From contig NZ_JACJSG010000001.1 of the NCBI RefSeq assembly GCF_014697625.1, positions 186,001-250,000 on the forward strand: 64,000 nucleotides of DNA. Reading direction: 5' to 3'. Origin of the DNA: Anabaena azotica FACHB-119. Lineage in GTDB: Bacteria; Cyanobacteriota; Cyanobacteriia; Cyanobacteriales; Nostocaceae. Below are positions 7,462 to 19,163 of the stretch, one piece after another (position 1 is the first letter of the stretch; every line of letters starts with the position of its first letter). A program made the translations under genes and the position numbers. The notes under the pieces were generated by a model. It ran no database searches, was not told where the DNA came from, and saw only the letters and a list, made by a program, of their open reading frames with translations.

Positions 7462-9390
7462 CTAATACCCAGCCCCCTCAAGATTTGGGCGTACTTTTGC
7501 CCGGACGACTATAGCAGTAATGTTGTCATGACCATTATATTGGTTAGCTAAATCAATTAATTCTGCTACGCCCTGCTCTAAGTTAGCGCTAGAACTTAAT
7601 AACGGTAGTAGGTGAGTCTGCCAGTTAGTTTCTAATAAATCATTATCAGTTAGCCCATCGGAAGCGAGAACTAGCAAACTGTCTTCGTTAATTTCAAAAA
7701 ACTCCACATCTGGATTAATTGCAGTTTCATCACGCGGCCCTAATGCTTGGGTGAGTTGGTAAGCATCTGGACGGGCATAAGCAATACTAGCTTCTACCCC
7801 TCGGTTGATTTCTCTTTGACCAACTTCATGATCTACTGTCACTTGTTCTAATCCCCGTTTGCGAGTCACTCGGTAGAGGCGGCTATCTCCCACATGGGCG
7901 ACGGCGGCTTGATTACCTTGAATTAATAACATCACCAAGGTAGTACCCATCCGTCCTACCCCAGAACGGGAATCTTGTTGGTTTTGGTCGTAAATTGCTT
8001 GATTAGCTAAGTAGACTGCCTCACGAATTGTATCTTCCGTTGGCAATTGTGTATTATTCCATTTTTGCTGAAAGTATTGGCGCAAAGTAGACACTGCTAA
8101 CTCGCTAGCCACCTCACCGCCAGCGTGTCCCCCCATACCATCACAAAGAATATATAAACCACGAGCTTGTAAACTGCGGTTTCTCGGTAATTCTACCTTT
8201 TCAATTTTCGTTTCCATACCAAAGTAGTCTTCATTGTGATTACGTTGAAGACCAACATCAGTACGTCCAGCATCTTCCAAGCTGCTTAACTGTACGGATA
8301 ACACTATCGTTGGTGCATCATCACCCTTGCTTGATGACTCATCTACATCATCTACTTGCAGGAAAGTTGGTGCATTTGTTTGTTGTTCTTCCATTGGCTG
8401 AGAATTTGGGGTTGTGGTTGCTTCTAGTTCTGTGGCGACTGCTTGCAAACGCGATCGCAACTCGGCGATCGTTTGCATCTTACCCTGTGCTAAATCTCTG
8501 AAAATCTCGATTATCGAACCAAATTGAGTGCGTTGAGATTCCCTAAATAATTCTTGCCAAACTTGCCCCAGAGCTTGTATACTTGAGAGTTGACCTGATA
8601 AAGGTAAAGTGACATCTTCTGCCGATGCTGTTGTCGCCTTAACTCCCAGTGTTGAGTCCAAGCTAGGGCTTGTCAGATACAATCTTCGTAAGGCGATCGT
8701 CTGGTCTTCATCTAAGCACAAATTTTCTAGTTCTAACAAACTGTATTGACAACTAACTGGCTCAAGTAACACCCAAAGTTGGGTCATTTGATAAAACCAA
8801 TGGATAATTTCTAACGAATTAGTCGTTTCCTTGCGCCAAAAACTCACCAGAGACTGCCAGCCAGAACGGTCTTCAATCAGTATGACCTGAACATTGCCAT
8901 CCTGCCAAGCATCGTGAATTTGGGGAAATTCTGGGTGTTTTTGGGCTTGTAAGACCATGTAAGCCTTAGCCAAACTAGGAATACTATCCGCTTCCACTGC
9001 GGGAGACACCAGCCCCCCTTGCTGATGAGCTAATATTGCTTCAATTGGTGAGACTTGATAAGGTTGACAGTCCAAAACCCTGGCGCTAACTTCATCCTTG
9101 GCGGTGGATAGCACTTCCAAGACTTGATAGCGCTGTTCCTTATCCAGATAAGAACCACTCAAGACAAAAGATGTAGACAGTTCCATCTTCTCTGGTTGCG
9201 CCTCAAGAGTTCCAATAATTGCCCGCCATACTGTACCAGTTTCCGCCCCACAATTGTGACAATGTTGAGCATTCACAGGTACTTCAGTACCGCATTCAGG
9301 ACAAACCTTGTGGGACAAAGAAGCACCACAGTTTTGACAAAACTTGTTAGCATGAGGGTTTTCAAATTCACACTGGGGGCAAATCAGCAT
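7462..9390 (-). CDS. PP2C-type protein phosphatase with N-terminal double zinc ribbon
   Basis: The protein has 642 aa. The N-terminus carries two zinc ribbons with CxxC pairs at C4/C7, C18/C21, C30/C33 and C44/C47. Residues 60-340 are a poorly conserved region resembling a degenerate kinase-like or regulatory domain. Residues 380-635 are a PP2C (PPM) metal-dependent Ser/Thr phosphatase: DVGLQRNHNEDYFG, CDGMGGHAGGE with its metal-binding Asp, VGDSRLYR and ALGPRDE. The kinase gene follows on the same strand, which is good evidence for a reversible phosphorylation module. The zinc ribbons may mediate partner contacts. The full PP2C motif set suggests activity. Confidence 0.88.
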   Translation of the reverse strand: MLICPQCEFENPHANKFCQNCGASLSHKVCPECGTEVPVNAQHCHNCGAETGTVWRAIIGTLEAQPEKMELSTSFVLSGSYLDKEQRYQVLEVLSTAKDEVSARVLDCQPYQVSPIEAILAHQQGGLVSPAVEADSIPSLAKAYMVLQAQKHPEFPQIHDAWQDGNVQVILIEDRSGWQSLVSFWRKETTNSLEIIHWFYQMTQLWVLLEPVSCQYSLLELENLCLDEDQTIALRRLYLTSPSLDSTLGVKATTASAEDVTLPLSGQLSSIQALGQVWQELFRESQRTQFGSIIEIFRDLAQGKMQTIAELRSRLQAVATELEATTTPNSQPMEEQQTNAPTFLQVDDVDESSSKGDDAPTIVLSVQLSSLEDAGRTDVGLQRNHNEDYFGMETKIEKVELPRNRSLQARGLYILCDGMGGHAGGEVASELAVSTLRQYFQQKWNNTQLPTEDTIREAVYLANQAIYDQNQQDSRSGVGRMGTTLVMLLIQGNQAAVAHVGDSRLYRVTRKRGLEQVTVDHEVGQREINRGVEASIAYARPDAYQLTQALGPRDETAINPDVEFFEINEDSLLVLASDGLTDNDLLETNWQTHLLPLLSSSANLEQGVAELIDLANQYNGHDNITAIVVRAKVRPNLEGAGY

Positions 9391-9662
9391 AGTGGAAGTT
9401 CCTTAATTCCCGTTCCGAGGTGCTTCTAGCCACTAATATCCAAAGTGCCACAATTGGCCGCCTCTGCCTACAGTAGACATATAAAAATTGTGGTTTCACC
9501 AGTGAATTTTGGTGGCAGTATTAATTCTGACGCATATTAGCCAAAGATTGCAGATATCGGCAAGGAGTTTTTGGGGATTGGTAAGTGGGGGAAGATGAGG
9601 GAGTAACCCACCCCTAGCCCCTAAGAGGAGGGGAACTGGGAAAAACAACTGTCAACTGTCCC

Positions 9663-10253
9663 CTACCTAACAGACGCATCTTGCAGCGATTTAAGTTCCA
9701 GGGCGGTAAGATTTCGCCACTCACCCAAAGACAGACCATCCAAGCGTAAATGTCCTATACTCACCCTAATCAAGCGCAAAGTGGGAAACCCTACAGCCGC
9801 AGTCATCCGCCGGACTTGACGGTTTTTACCTTCAGTCAAAGTCATTTCTAACCAAGCAGTGGGAACATTTTTGCGAAATCTAATTGGCGGATCGCGATCG
9901 CTCACATTCGGTTGTTCTGATAATAACCTCACCTTTGCTGGTTTCGTGCGATAATCTTGAATTGTCACCCCTGTTTGTAACTTGTGGATCGCCTCCTCAT
10001 CGGGAATACGTTCTACTTGCACCCAATAAGTCCTCTCATGTCCAAAACGCGGGTCAGAGAGGCGATGCTGCAATCTGCCATTATTAGTTAATAACAGTAA
10101 CCCCTCACTATCCCAATCCAACCGCCCCACAGGATACACATCCGGGACATTGATATACTCTTTGAGAGTGATATGTTTAGGGGATTCTTGAGTAAACTGA
10201 CTCAAGACACCATAGGGCTTGTGAAAAATAATGTATCGATAGTCATTAGTCAT
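9663..10253 (-). CDS. rRNA pseudouridine synthase (RsuA/RluE type)
   Basis: The 196-aa protein converts a specific uridine in rRNA to pseudouridine. The catalytic motif [15 protein letters not shown] places the essential aspartate at D46, and [10 protein letters not shown] is the second family signature. There is no N-terminal S4 domain, which fits the RluE-like subgroup (23S rRNA), although the target is not proven. The start codon ATG at 10253 lies inside a heptameric repeat (ATGACTA), and no Shine-Dalgarno sequence is visible upstream. The next upstream ATG runs into a stop at once, so this start is the most credible. Confidence 0.85.
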   Translation of the reverse strand: MTNDYRYIIFHKPYGVLSQFTQESPKHITLKEYINVPDVYPVGRLDWDSEGLLLLTNNGRLQHRLSDPRFGHERTYWVQVERIPDEEAIHKLQTGVTIQDYRTKPAKVRLLSEQPNVSDRDPPIRFRKNVPTAWLEMTLTEGKNRQVRRMTAAVGFPTLRLIRVSIGHLRLDGLSLGEWRNLTALELKSLQDASVR

Positions 10254-10330
10254 TGGTCATTAGTCGTTAGTCATTAGTCATTAGTCATTAGTCATTAGTC
10301 AACAGTCCACAGTCCATAGTCATTAGTTTT
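10241..10330. repeat. STRR-type heptamer array (TCATTAG)
   Basis: About ten units of TCATTAG/TCATTGG are followed by CAGTCCACAGTCCATAG. The array overlaps the first codons of the pseudouridine synthase gene and supplies its ATG. Confidence 0.85.
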
Positions 10331-10417
10331 TCTCCTCTGCTCCCCTGCTCCCCTGCACCTCTGCTCCCCCCAGTCCCCAATCCCCAGTCTTAGCCTAAAA
10401 TATAACTAAGGCTTTAA

Positions 10418-11200
10418 GTGCGCCCAAGTTCTATGACCCTTGCTAAACTTTCTGAACTAGGCATTACTCATCTTCCCGACCACACTGAGTTACCAGAGTC
10501 AAATGGCAGTTTTGTAAAAAATTTTCAAGAACATCCTCAAAGTATCCTGCTAACTAACTCCATTACCAGTGTATTGCAACAACTACATCCCGATGGTCAA
10601 TATGCTATCGGTCAAGATTGCGGTATTTATTGGCGTTTAACCGAACCCCCAGAAAGAGGCGCTGAAGCACCAGATTGGTTTTATGTGCCGAATGTAGCAC
10701 CTATGTTAAACGGTAAGTTTCGGCGTTCTTATGTGTTATGGCAAGAGTACGTTGCACCATTAATTATCTTAGAATTTGCCTCCGGTGATGGCTCAGAGGA
10801 ACGAGACACAACCCCTTTAACTGGAAAATTTTGGGTGTATGAGCAGGCGATTAGAGTCCCGTTTTATGGCATCTATGAAGTAAACAAAGCCTCTGTAGAA
10901 TTGTATCACTTAGTAGATGGTCGCTACGAACTATTACCAGCCAATGAACAGGGACATTATGCTATTCCTGCGATGGGTGTTGAATTAGGCATTTGGCAAG
11001 GACAATATCAAAATATGACAGCCCCTTGGTTACGCTGGTGGGATGCACAAGGAAATTTATTACTCAGTAGTGAAGAGCGATGCCTGCGGCAAGCTACGCA
11101 AACGCATTTACTCACACTACAGTTAGAACAAGAACAACAACGAAGCGATCGCTTGGCACAAAAGCTGCGCCAGTTAGGTATTGACCCTGATCAAGTGTAG
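10418..11200 (+). CDS. Uma2-family putative endonuclease (DUF820)
   Basis: The protein has 260 aa from a GTG at 10418 with AAGG 7 nt upstream; ATG 10433 is an alternative start. It matches the Uma2/DUF820 family, very common in cyanobacteria and built on a PD-(D/E)XK nuclease fold. The segment ERGAEAPDWFYVPN supplies the family Asp, and APLIILEFASGDGSEERD supplies the second acidic cluster. The C-terminus is a short coiled coil (LEQEQQRSDRLAQKLRQLG). Uma2 proteins are multi-copy and their role is unclear. It stands alone between repeats and the thiC riboswitch. Confidence 0.8.
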   Translation: MRPSSMTLAKLSELGITHLPDHTELPESNGSFVKNFQEHPQSILLTNSITSVLQQLHPDGQYAIGQDCGIYWRLTEPPERGAEAPDWFYVPNVAPMLNGKFRRSYVLWQEYVAPLIILEFASGDGSEERDTTPLTGKFWVYEQAIRVPFYGIYEVNKASVELYHLVDGRYELLPANEQGHYAIPAMGVELGIWQGQYQNMTAPWLRWWDAQGNLLLSSEERCLRQATQTHLLTLQLEQEQQRSDRLAQKLRQLGIDPDQV

Positions 11201-11405
11201 AAGCGATCTCCTTCAGCATAAATCATATATTTATTTTCCCAAGGCTGTAAATATCCGCATTTCTTGCTTTCTCTTCGCGCCTTTGCGCCTTTGCGTGAGG
11301 CAAAAAATATTTAAGTACACAAAAGCAACCCTCAACCGCCTGATATCTCATAAATTGTTAACCCCCTTGCCCCCGTGCCTAAACAAGGTGCTAAACTACA
11401 TCCAT

Positions 11406-12875
<1,470 letters not shown>

Positions 12876-12920
12876 TTGACCGAAAATCAATTAGGCACAA
12901 TTTTAACCTTACCAACGCCT

Positions 12921-12948
12921 GTAGAGACGTTATACATAACGTCTCTAC
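12921..12948. repeat. Perfect palindrome, possible thiC terminator
   Basis: GTAGAGACGTTAT and ATAACGTCTCTAC form a 13-bp perfect stem with a 2-nt loop, 45 bp after thiC. It resembles a dispersed cyanobacterial repeat and could also stop thiC transcription, although no long T run follows. Confidence 0.65.
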
Positions 12949-12954
12949 ATTAAT

Positions 12955-13153
12955 AGGACTTACGCATAAAAACGAAAAATCAAGGGTTTGGGCAAGGGTG
13001 TAGGGGTATAGCGCAAAGTCTGAGCGCCGGTTTCCGGCGATCAGAACTTTGTAAGAGAGGGGTATAGGGGTGTAAATCTTTAAAACCCTTACACCCTTAC
13101 ACCCTTACCCCCCTACACCCTGTCTCAACAGATAACCTTGGTGCGTAAGTCCT
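12955..13153. mobile_element. 199-bp MITE-like element with AGGACTTACGCA ends
   Basis: The terminal repeats are a perfect 12-bp match: AGGACTTACGCA at 12955-12966 and TGCGTAAGTCCT at 13142-13153. The interior has GTGTAGGGG/CCCTTACACCC arms and a nested palindrome (about 13014-13053) centred on GCGCCGGTTTCCGGCG. No coding capacity is present. Confidence 0.8.
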
Positions 13154-13172
13154 GATTAATAAAGAATTGATA

Positions 13173-14948
13173 TTAGGTGTTGTTCTCCAGATGAATGGGA
13201 ATTTTAATAATAAATTCAGCACCTACGCCCAAAGAGGAAATACATTCTAAAGACCCAGCGTGCATATCAGTAATAATTTGGTAACTGATAGATAAACCCA
13301 TACCAGTCCCTTTCCCTACAGGTTTACTTGTATAGAAGGGGTCAAATATTTTTTGGCGCACTTCATCTGACATCCCCACCCCATTATCTCTAATACGGAT
13401 GGTTACTTGTTTAGGGGTTGACACTTCTGTAATTATATGTATTGTGGGCTTTACCTGCTCATGATTTTTTTGGGAAAATTTCTCTTCCAAAGCATCAATA
13501 GCATTAAGCAAAATATTCATAATAACTTGGTTAAGTTGCCCAGCATAGCATTCAACTAAAGGCAAATTACCATATTCTTTGATGACTAAAATTTCGGGTC
13601 GATTTACTTGGGTTTTCAGCCGATGTTCTACAATCATTAAAGTGCTATCAATACCCTCATGTATATTAGCAGCTTTTAAATCAGATTCATCCAAACGGGA
13701 AAAGGTACGTAGAGACGCAACAATCTGGCTGATGCGGTTTGCGCCAACTGTCATTGAAGAGTAAAGTTTTGGCAAGTCTTTGAGTAAAAATTCTAGGTCA
13801 ATATTTTCTGCTTCTGCTTGAATTTCTGCGGCTGGTTCTGGATAATGGGTTTGATAAAGTTCAATTATTTTTAACAAGTCTTGAGTATATTGGTAGGCGT
13901 GTTTGAGATTACCAAAAATAAAGTTAACTGGGTTATTTATTTCGTGGGCTACTCCTGCTACTAGTTGACCGAGAGAAGACATTTTTTCGCTTTGAACAAG
14001 CTGCATTTGGGTAATTTGCAATTCTTGCAGAGCTTCTTCAAGTTCTTTTGCTTGCTTACTCAGTTGTGCTTCTGCTTTTTTACGAGCAGTAATATCATTA
14101 CGAATTGCTACATATTGTTGGGGTTTATTTTCAGCATCTAACAAAGGGACAATAGTTGTGTCTACCCAATAATATGTACCATCTTTCGCCAGATTTTTAA
14201 TTTCTCCTTTCCATACTTTTCCTTGCTTAATAGTCAGCCACATATCTTGAAAAAATGCTGGGGAGTGATAATGAGAATTAACGATTCTATGAGTTTGACC
14301 AATTAGTTCTTCTACTTGATACTGTGATATTTGGCAAAACTTATCGTTAACATATTCAATGATACCTAGATGATTTGTCACAGCCACAATAGACGACTGA
14401 TCTAACGCAAATTTGATATCTGCTAATTCTTTGAGAGATTTTCTCAGAGTTATTTCTACTTGTTTGCTCTCAGTACTACAGGTATTTTGGCGATTTGTAA
14501 TGTCTTCAACAAATGACAAAATCCCAATAACATTTCCTTGAACATCAATCAGAGGACTGTGATACCATTCACAAGTAATAATTTTGCCATCTTTCCTTAA
14601 ATTCTCATTGGTGCAGTGAGTTACGCCTTTTTGCTTGAGTAATGCAGCCATTAATTGCTTGACATCCTCCCTAGCACTACTAGGTACTATAAGTTCCACT
14701 GCATGACGATTTACTGTTTCTTGTTTCCTGTAACCAAAGATACCTTCTGCCGCAGGATTCCAGTCGGACACCTGGAACGCTGTATTCCAATGAATTACTC
14801 CTAAAGGATTACGTTCCATCAAGAACAGCCATTGATGCTGCATTTCTTGAAGTGCTTGTTGTGTCTTCTGTAAATCAACTATCAGCTGATTTCGCTGTTG
14901 CAAACAGGCTTGCAACTGTTGATACTCAGATTCAGGAAACATAGTCAT
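13173..14948 (-). CDS. PAS-PAS sensor histidine kinase (orphan)
   Basis: The protein has 591 aa and no membrane segment, so it should be cytoplasmic. It has a short coiled coil (5-40), PAS 1 (about 40-155), PAS 2 with its PAC region (about 175-290), a coiled-coil linker, and a HisKA domain whose phospho-acceptor is H335 in GVAHEINNPVNF. The HATPase domain has the N box (NILLNAIDALEE), the G1 box DNGVGM and GKGTGMGLSISY. No response regulator gene is adjacent, so its partner must be elsewhere. The PAS ligand is not evident. A second in-frame ATG at 14942 could be the true start. Confidence 0.88.
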   Translation of the reverse strand: MTMFPESEYQQLQACLQQRNQLIVDLQKTQQALQEMQHQWLFLMERNPLGVIHWNTAFQVSDWNPAAEGIFGYRKQETVNRHAVELIVPSSAREDVKQLMAALLKQKGVTHCTNENLRKDGKIITCEWYHSPLIDVQGNVIGILSFVEDITNRQNTCSTESKQVEITLRKSLKELADIKFALDQSSIVAVTNHLGIIEYVNDKFCQISQYQVEELIGQTHRIVNSHYHSPAFFQDMWLTIKQGKVWKGEIKNLAKDGTYYWVDTTIVPLLDAENKPQQYVAIRNDITARKKAEAQLSKQAKELEEALQELQITQMQLVQSEKMSSLGQLVAGVAHEINNPVNFIFGNLKHAYQYTQDLLKIIELYQTHYPEPAAEIQAEAENIDLEFLLKDLPKLYSSMTVGANRISQIVASLRTFSRLDESDLKAANIHEGIDSTLMIVEHRLKTQVNRPEILVIKEYGNLPLVECYAGQLNQVIMNILLNAIDALEEKFSQKNHEQVKPTIHIITEVSTPKQVTIRIRDNGVGMSDEVRQKIFDPFYTSKPVGKGTGMGLSISYQIITDMHAGSLECISSLGVGAEFIIKIPIHLENNT

Positions 14949-15333
14949 TAATTGGCGACGGAATTAAAAGAAAACATCGAAATTGAACTATCAGAAGCTG
15001 TGCTGCTAGAACTTTTGCTTTTGATGTTCTTTTTATTAAAATTCCCCAAAAATTACTTTTTGCAATACTTAGAAATGATTTATGAAATAAAGCTTAAATT
15101 TTCGGCTGCATTATAATCAGCTTAAAGTTTAAAAAAATACATTGCATAGTAAGTAATAATGATGATCTGAAACCCCCAAATTCCTGCACAGCCGTCACAC
15201 AACAGCAATAAAGCGGTAGGAAAGTCCACACCGCTTTTTGTCCCCTACTTATGTTAGAGCGATCGCTCCTCCAAAATCGTGAACCGCACAGAAGCGCGGA
15301 GAATACTTTGCGTTCCTCTGCGTTCAGAAAGAA
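14949..15333. other. Intergenic region with possible terminator hairpin
   Basis: AAGCGGT (15211-15217) pairs with ACCGCTT (15230-15236). It could end transcription of the minus-strand GDP-mannose pyrophosphorylase gene, although the T-rich run favours the plus strand. The remainder is AT-rich and should hold the histidine kinase promoter. I see no gene. Confidence 0.4.
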
Positions 15334-17862
15334 TTACACTTCTGCTGGGTGGTACTCTTGCTGTCTTTCCACGAATTTCTGGACGCGGGAACGATAATCT
15401 CGCATCGTCTCATCTACCCAGTCGCGATCGTTGCTATTAGCATACAAATGTACTAACGGCTCACTAGCATCTGGTAAAACTAACAGCCAACTGTCATCAA
15501 AGGGTTGACGAATTTTTACGCCATCGATGAGTTCGAGGTTTTGGGCGGGGTGGGTTTCCACTAGGTAGCGCATCAACGCACCTTTAGCCGACCAAGGACA
15601 ACGTATGGTGTGGGTGCGGTGAATGACACGGGGTAATTCTGATCTGACAGTAGCTAGCGATCGCTCCTGTATGGTCAGCATTTCGATGATTTTGGCAATG
15701 CAGAACATGGAGTCAAACCCCGGATGCAGTTGGGGGAAGATAAAGCCAGTCTCGCCGCTACCACCTAGCACTACATTAGAATTTTTCTGACAAGCTTCCA
15801 TTAAAGCTGTCGCATTGGCTTTGGTACGAATTACTCTCCCATCGTGGCGACGGGCGACTTGTTCCACTGCACTAGAAGCATGAACGGGGACAACTACCGT
15901 CCCTCTGGGGTTGGAAGTCAAAATCATATCTACCATCAGGGCGGTTAACAGTTCGCCGCGAATGGGGTAGCCTGACTCATCAACTAAAATTAGCTGTTCG
16001 CCGTTAGCTGATACCTGGACACCAAAGTTAGCTTTCAACGCTTCCACCACATGACCCAGTTGAGTCAACAATGCTTCCCGGTCGGTGGTGGTGACAGCAT
16101 TTTTATTCAAACTGGCGTTGAGTACCACTGCATCAGCGCCAAATTTATCTAACATTTGGGGTAGCACCGCCCCAGATACAGCATAAACATAATCAATAAC
16201 GACTTTTGCCCGGCTGTTGTGCAGGGTGGAAACATTTAACAGCTTCTCAAAGGCGGTGCAGTAAAGGTCAATTACTTGGCTGGGGTAAGCCACATCACCA
16301 ATTTCATGGCTTAAGGCGCGACGCATATCTTCCTTGTAATAAGCCCCTTCAATTTTCTTTTCCTGGGCTTTGGAAATATTAATCCCCTTACTATCCATGA
16401 ACTCTATGAGGATGTAGTCGGCGCGGTCGGGGTGTACCCTCACATGAATTCCCCCAGATACGCCCATTGTGGGGATAACTGTGCGGGCGATGGGGATGGC
16501 TGTCGCGTCGAGGTTTTGAATATCTACACCTACAGACATTAAACCAGCAATGAGCGATCGCGTCACCATGCGAGAAACATTTCTTTGGTCACGGGACACC
16601 GCTACTTTCGCCCCAGGTTTCAATGTTGAACCATAAGCCGCGCCTAACTTCACCGCAAACTCGGCGCTGATGTCGATATTTGCTAACCCTTGCACACCGC
16701 GTTGTCCAAATAAGTTTCTCTGGGCGGTGTTACCCCAAATCAGGTTAATATTTAAAATTGCCCCTGATTCAATCTTCTTACTCGGCCAAACCCTGACCCC
16801 TGGGCTAATTTGTGCTTCTTCCCCTACAGTAGACAAAGAACCGACAACCGAAGCTTCTAATACATGGGCGCGACGGTCAACACGGGTTCCGCGCGAAATT
16901 ACACAAGCACTCAACTGGGCTTCTTCCCCAATAATTGCCCCATTCCAGACAATTGGACGCTTGAGATTAGCATCTGCGCCAATAGTCACATTATCACCAA
17001 TCACCGTTCCCGCTTCTATTTGTACCCTTGCACCGATGCGGCAATTGTTACCAATGACAACTGGAGGTTCGATATTAGCAGAAGAGTCAATATAAGTATT
17101 TTGCCCTACCCACAAACCAGGAGAATTTTCTTTATAAGCAAAGTCTAGTTTTACTTTACGTTCTAAAGCATCATACTGAGCTTCCCGATAAGCATCTAAA
17201 TGTCCCACATCGCACCAGTAACCGTCAGCGATGTAACCATACATTGGCTCATCTTTGTCTAAGAGTAGGGGAAATAAATCTTTAGAAAAGTCGCATTCTG
17301 TATTATGTGGGAGATATTCTAAAACTTCTGGTTCTAAAATATAAGTCCCGGTATTGACGGTATCAGAAAAAATTTCGCTGGTTGAAGGTTTTTCTAAAAA
17401 GCGGTTAATTTTCCCTGCTTCATCGGTGATAACGACACCAAACTCTATCGGGTTAGGAACTCTCGTTAAAATTAAAGTTGCTTTTGATTGTTTTTGTTTA
17501 TGAAAAGCGATCGCTTCTGTCAGGTCAAAATCTGTAATGCTATCACCGCTAATTACTAAAAAAGTTTCATCCAGAAGTTCAGCAATATTTTTCACACAGC
17601 CTGCTGTTCCCAGAGGCTGGTCTTCTTCGACGGCGTAAGTCATTTGCACACCAAAATCACTACCGTCTTGAAAATAGTCTCGCAACACATCAGGTAGATA
17701 ATGCAAAGTCGCAATTACTTCCGTAATTTGATGTCTTCTGAGAAGATTAATAATATGTTCGGCAATTGGACGATTAAGAATCGGAACCATCGGTTTGGGG
17801 AGATCGCAAGTTAAAGGGCGAAGTCGCGTTCCCGAACCACCTGCCATTAGCACTGCACGCAT
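15334..17862 (-). CDS. Mannose-1-phosphate guanylyltransferase fused to a PMM/PGM-like domain
   Basis: The protein has 842 aa, with ATG 17862 preceded by AGGAGG. Residues 1-235 form a nucleotidyltransferase domain starting [18 protein letters not shown], the nucleotide-binding signature. Residues 250-370 are left-handed beta-helix hexapeptide repeats ([20 protein letters not shown]). Residues 375-840 are a phosphohexomutase-type domain. Its usual TASHNP phosphoserine loop is replaced by [16 protein letters not shown], so mutase activity is doubtful. Family knowledge suggests synthesis of GDP-mannose or another sugar nucleotide for polysaccharide or envelope glycans. It appears monocistronic. 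Confidence 0.85.
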   Translation of the reverse strand: MRAVLMAGGSGTRLRPLTCDLPKPMVPILNRPIAEHIINLLRRHQITEVIATLHYLPDVLRDYFQDGSDFGVQMTYAVEEDQPLGTAGCVKNIAELLDETFLVISGDSITDFDLTEAIAFHKQKQSKATLILTRVPNPIEFGVVITDEAGKINRFLEKPSTSEIFSDTVNTGTYILEPEVLEYLPHNTECDFSKDLFPLLLDKDEPMYGYIADGYWCDVGHLDAYREAQYDALERKVKLDFAYKENSPGLWVGQNTYIDSSANIEPPVVIGNNCRIGARVQIEAGTVIGDNVTIGADANLKRPIVWNGAIIGEEAQLSACVISRGTRVDRRAHVLEASVVGSLSTVGEEAQISPGVRVWPSKKIESGAILNINLIWGNTAQRNLFGQRGVQGLANIDISAEFAVKLGAAYGSTLKPGAKVAVSRDQRNVSRMVTRSLIAGLMSVGVDIQNLDATAIPIARTVIPTMGVSGGIHVRVHPDRADYILIEFMDSKGINISKAQEKKIEGAYYKEDMRRALSHEIGDVAYPSQVIDLYCTAFEKLLNVSTLHNSRAKVVIDYVYAVSGAVLPQMLDKFGADAVVLNASLNKNAVTTTDREALLTQLGHVVEALKANFGVQVSANGEQLILVDESGYPIRGELLTALMVDMILTSNPRGTVVVPVHASSAVEQVARRHDGRVIRTKANATALMEACQKNSNVVLGGSGETGFIFPQLHPGFDSMFCIAKIIEMLTIQERSLATVRSELPRVIHRTHTIRCPWSAKGALMRYLVETHPAQNLELIDGVKIRQPFDDSWLLVLPDASEPLVHLYANSNDRDWVDETMRDYRSRVQKFVERQQEYHPAEV

Positions 17863-18419
17863 ATATCCTCCTTAAACTTTTTGCAGCTGATTCTGCTTTT
17901 AAACCCATAAGAGTATATTAGGTTTGTATTTAGTTTCCTACGGATGTCGATACTGGAAACACCCCCGCAAGAAGCATCTGACAAATAAGTAAAAGTACTT
18001 ATGACGCTATTTTGGCTTTCTTCTACGGCGGGGCGCAGTCCAACGCCAGAACAGCAAACTCAAAAAATGCTTATCAGTTAGGGGGATCTGCACTGAATCA
18101 GTTTATTTATGCTAACTACCAAAGGCTACACAGGCAACTAGGCAGAAGGAAAAAGTAATATAAAAATGTAGGTGAATAGATAATGGGTAATACCTACTCT
18201 CATAAACTATCTATTACTGAATGCCTATTTCTTTGTAAGAGGAATTTTTCCAGAGGTATCATGTTATGCAACAATTTTCCCAATGGTAAGGTAGATAAAC
18301 TCACACAACACAGATGCAAAAATTTAAGTCATACTGAAAACTAATGTCGATGATTAATCCTTTGCACATTTTGTCCAATTTATACCGAATTTAGTCAGGC
18401 ATTAACGGAGTTGATGATA
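17863..18419. other. Intergenic region, no gene seen
   Basis: This 557-bp AT-rich spacer separates divergent genes and contains their promoters. Only short open frames without ribosome sites were found. Confidence 0.45.
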
Positions 18420-18611
18420 ATGAGTAAATTAATTATTTTCGGCTTAATTGTGATTTATATAGGTGGTGTATGGAAATTCTGGAATGGTTTCTCAAGAACC
18501 AATTTTACCAAGTCTTTACCAAACCGGATCAGATTATCTTTACTTTGGCCAGCCTTGTTTATTGCTAATCCTTCCTATCGTCGGAATTTTCGCCGGGCTT
18601 TGAAGGGATAG
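18420..18611 (+). CDS. Small single-pass membrane protein
   Basis: The protein has 63 aa from ATG 18420, chosen because GGAG lies 9 nt upstream. Residues 4-21 (LIIFGLIVIYIGGVWKFW) form a membrane helix, followed by a basic segment with RIRLSLLWPALFIANPSYRR and a second, weaker hydrophobic patch. Small basic membrane proteins of this kind are common in cyanobacteria. Function is unknown, and no operon partner is visible. Confidence 0.6.
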   Translation: MSKLIIFGLIVIYIGGVWKFWNGFSRTNFTKSLPNRIRLSLLWPALFIANPSYRRNFRRALKG

Positions 18612-18753
18612 AGATTAATTGGCGGTTACTTGCTACTTAAACGCACCCTACTAGTTCATACCAATTCAAAAAATATTTGCAACAGATCGATGATCTGTAG
18701 GGACGCACATCTGTGAGTCCCTACCCATATATCTGTCGCATTCTATTTTCAAT

Positions 18754-18875
18754 AGGACTTACGCAACTGGCAGATTTTTTCTGTAGGGTGTGTGAGGAGC
18801 GATAATATTTGAACGTAGTCATGAGACTTGTAGCGTCACACACCTACCACCAATTGTGACACTTGCGTAAGTCCT
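18754..18875. mobile_element. 122-bp MITE-like element, copy 2
   Basis: AGGACTTACGCAA (18754-18766) and TTGCGTAAGTCCT (18863-18875) form a perfect 13-bp terminal inverted repeat. The sequence is the reverse complement of 687-808 apart from roughly a dozen changes, and the length is identical. Confidence 0.85.
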
Positions 18876-18984
18876 GTTCAAATTGGGATCACCGGCGCGA
18901 TCGCTTATTTTGTATGTATAGCTGTTGAAGCATAGGTTAGGACATCATACAATTTTAAACCCTTTAATTTCAAAGGCTTTCAGC

Positions 18985-19056
18985 CCTGTCACCTGTCACC
19001 TGTCCCCTGCTATAGAATGAAAAAATTTAGGGACGCACAGCTATTTGTGCGTCCCG
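18985..19056. repeat. CCTGTCCCCTGCTATAG repeat and a GGGACGCACA palindrome
   Basis: CACCTGTCACCTGTCCCCTG belongs to the family at 386, 40321, 45754 and 51392. It is followed at 19030-19056 by GGGACGCACA/TGTGCGTCCC, a 10-bp stem that could serve as a terminator for genes on either side. Confidence 0.65.
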
Positions 19057-19163
19057 ACAAGAATTAACGTCAATGTTAAATCATCTTGCCAAGTCAAGAG
19101 AATTTTCTAACTCAATCACAATCAAACTTGACAAGTAAACTGCTAACTATCAAGGTCTGTGTT

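Noticed and set aside
15205..15240. RNase P RNA-like AGGAAAGTCC
   Set aside because: Only the short motif matches; the rest of the P RNA core is absent, and the hairpin explains the sequence.
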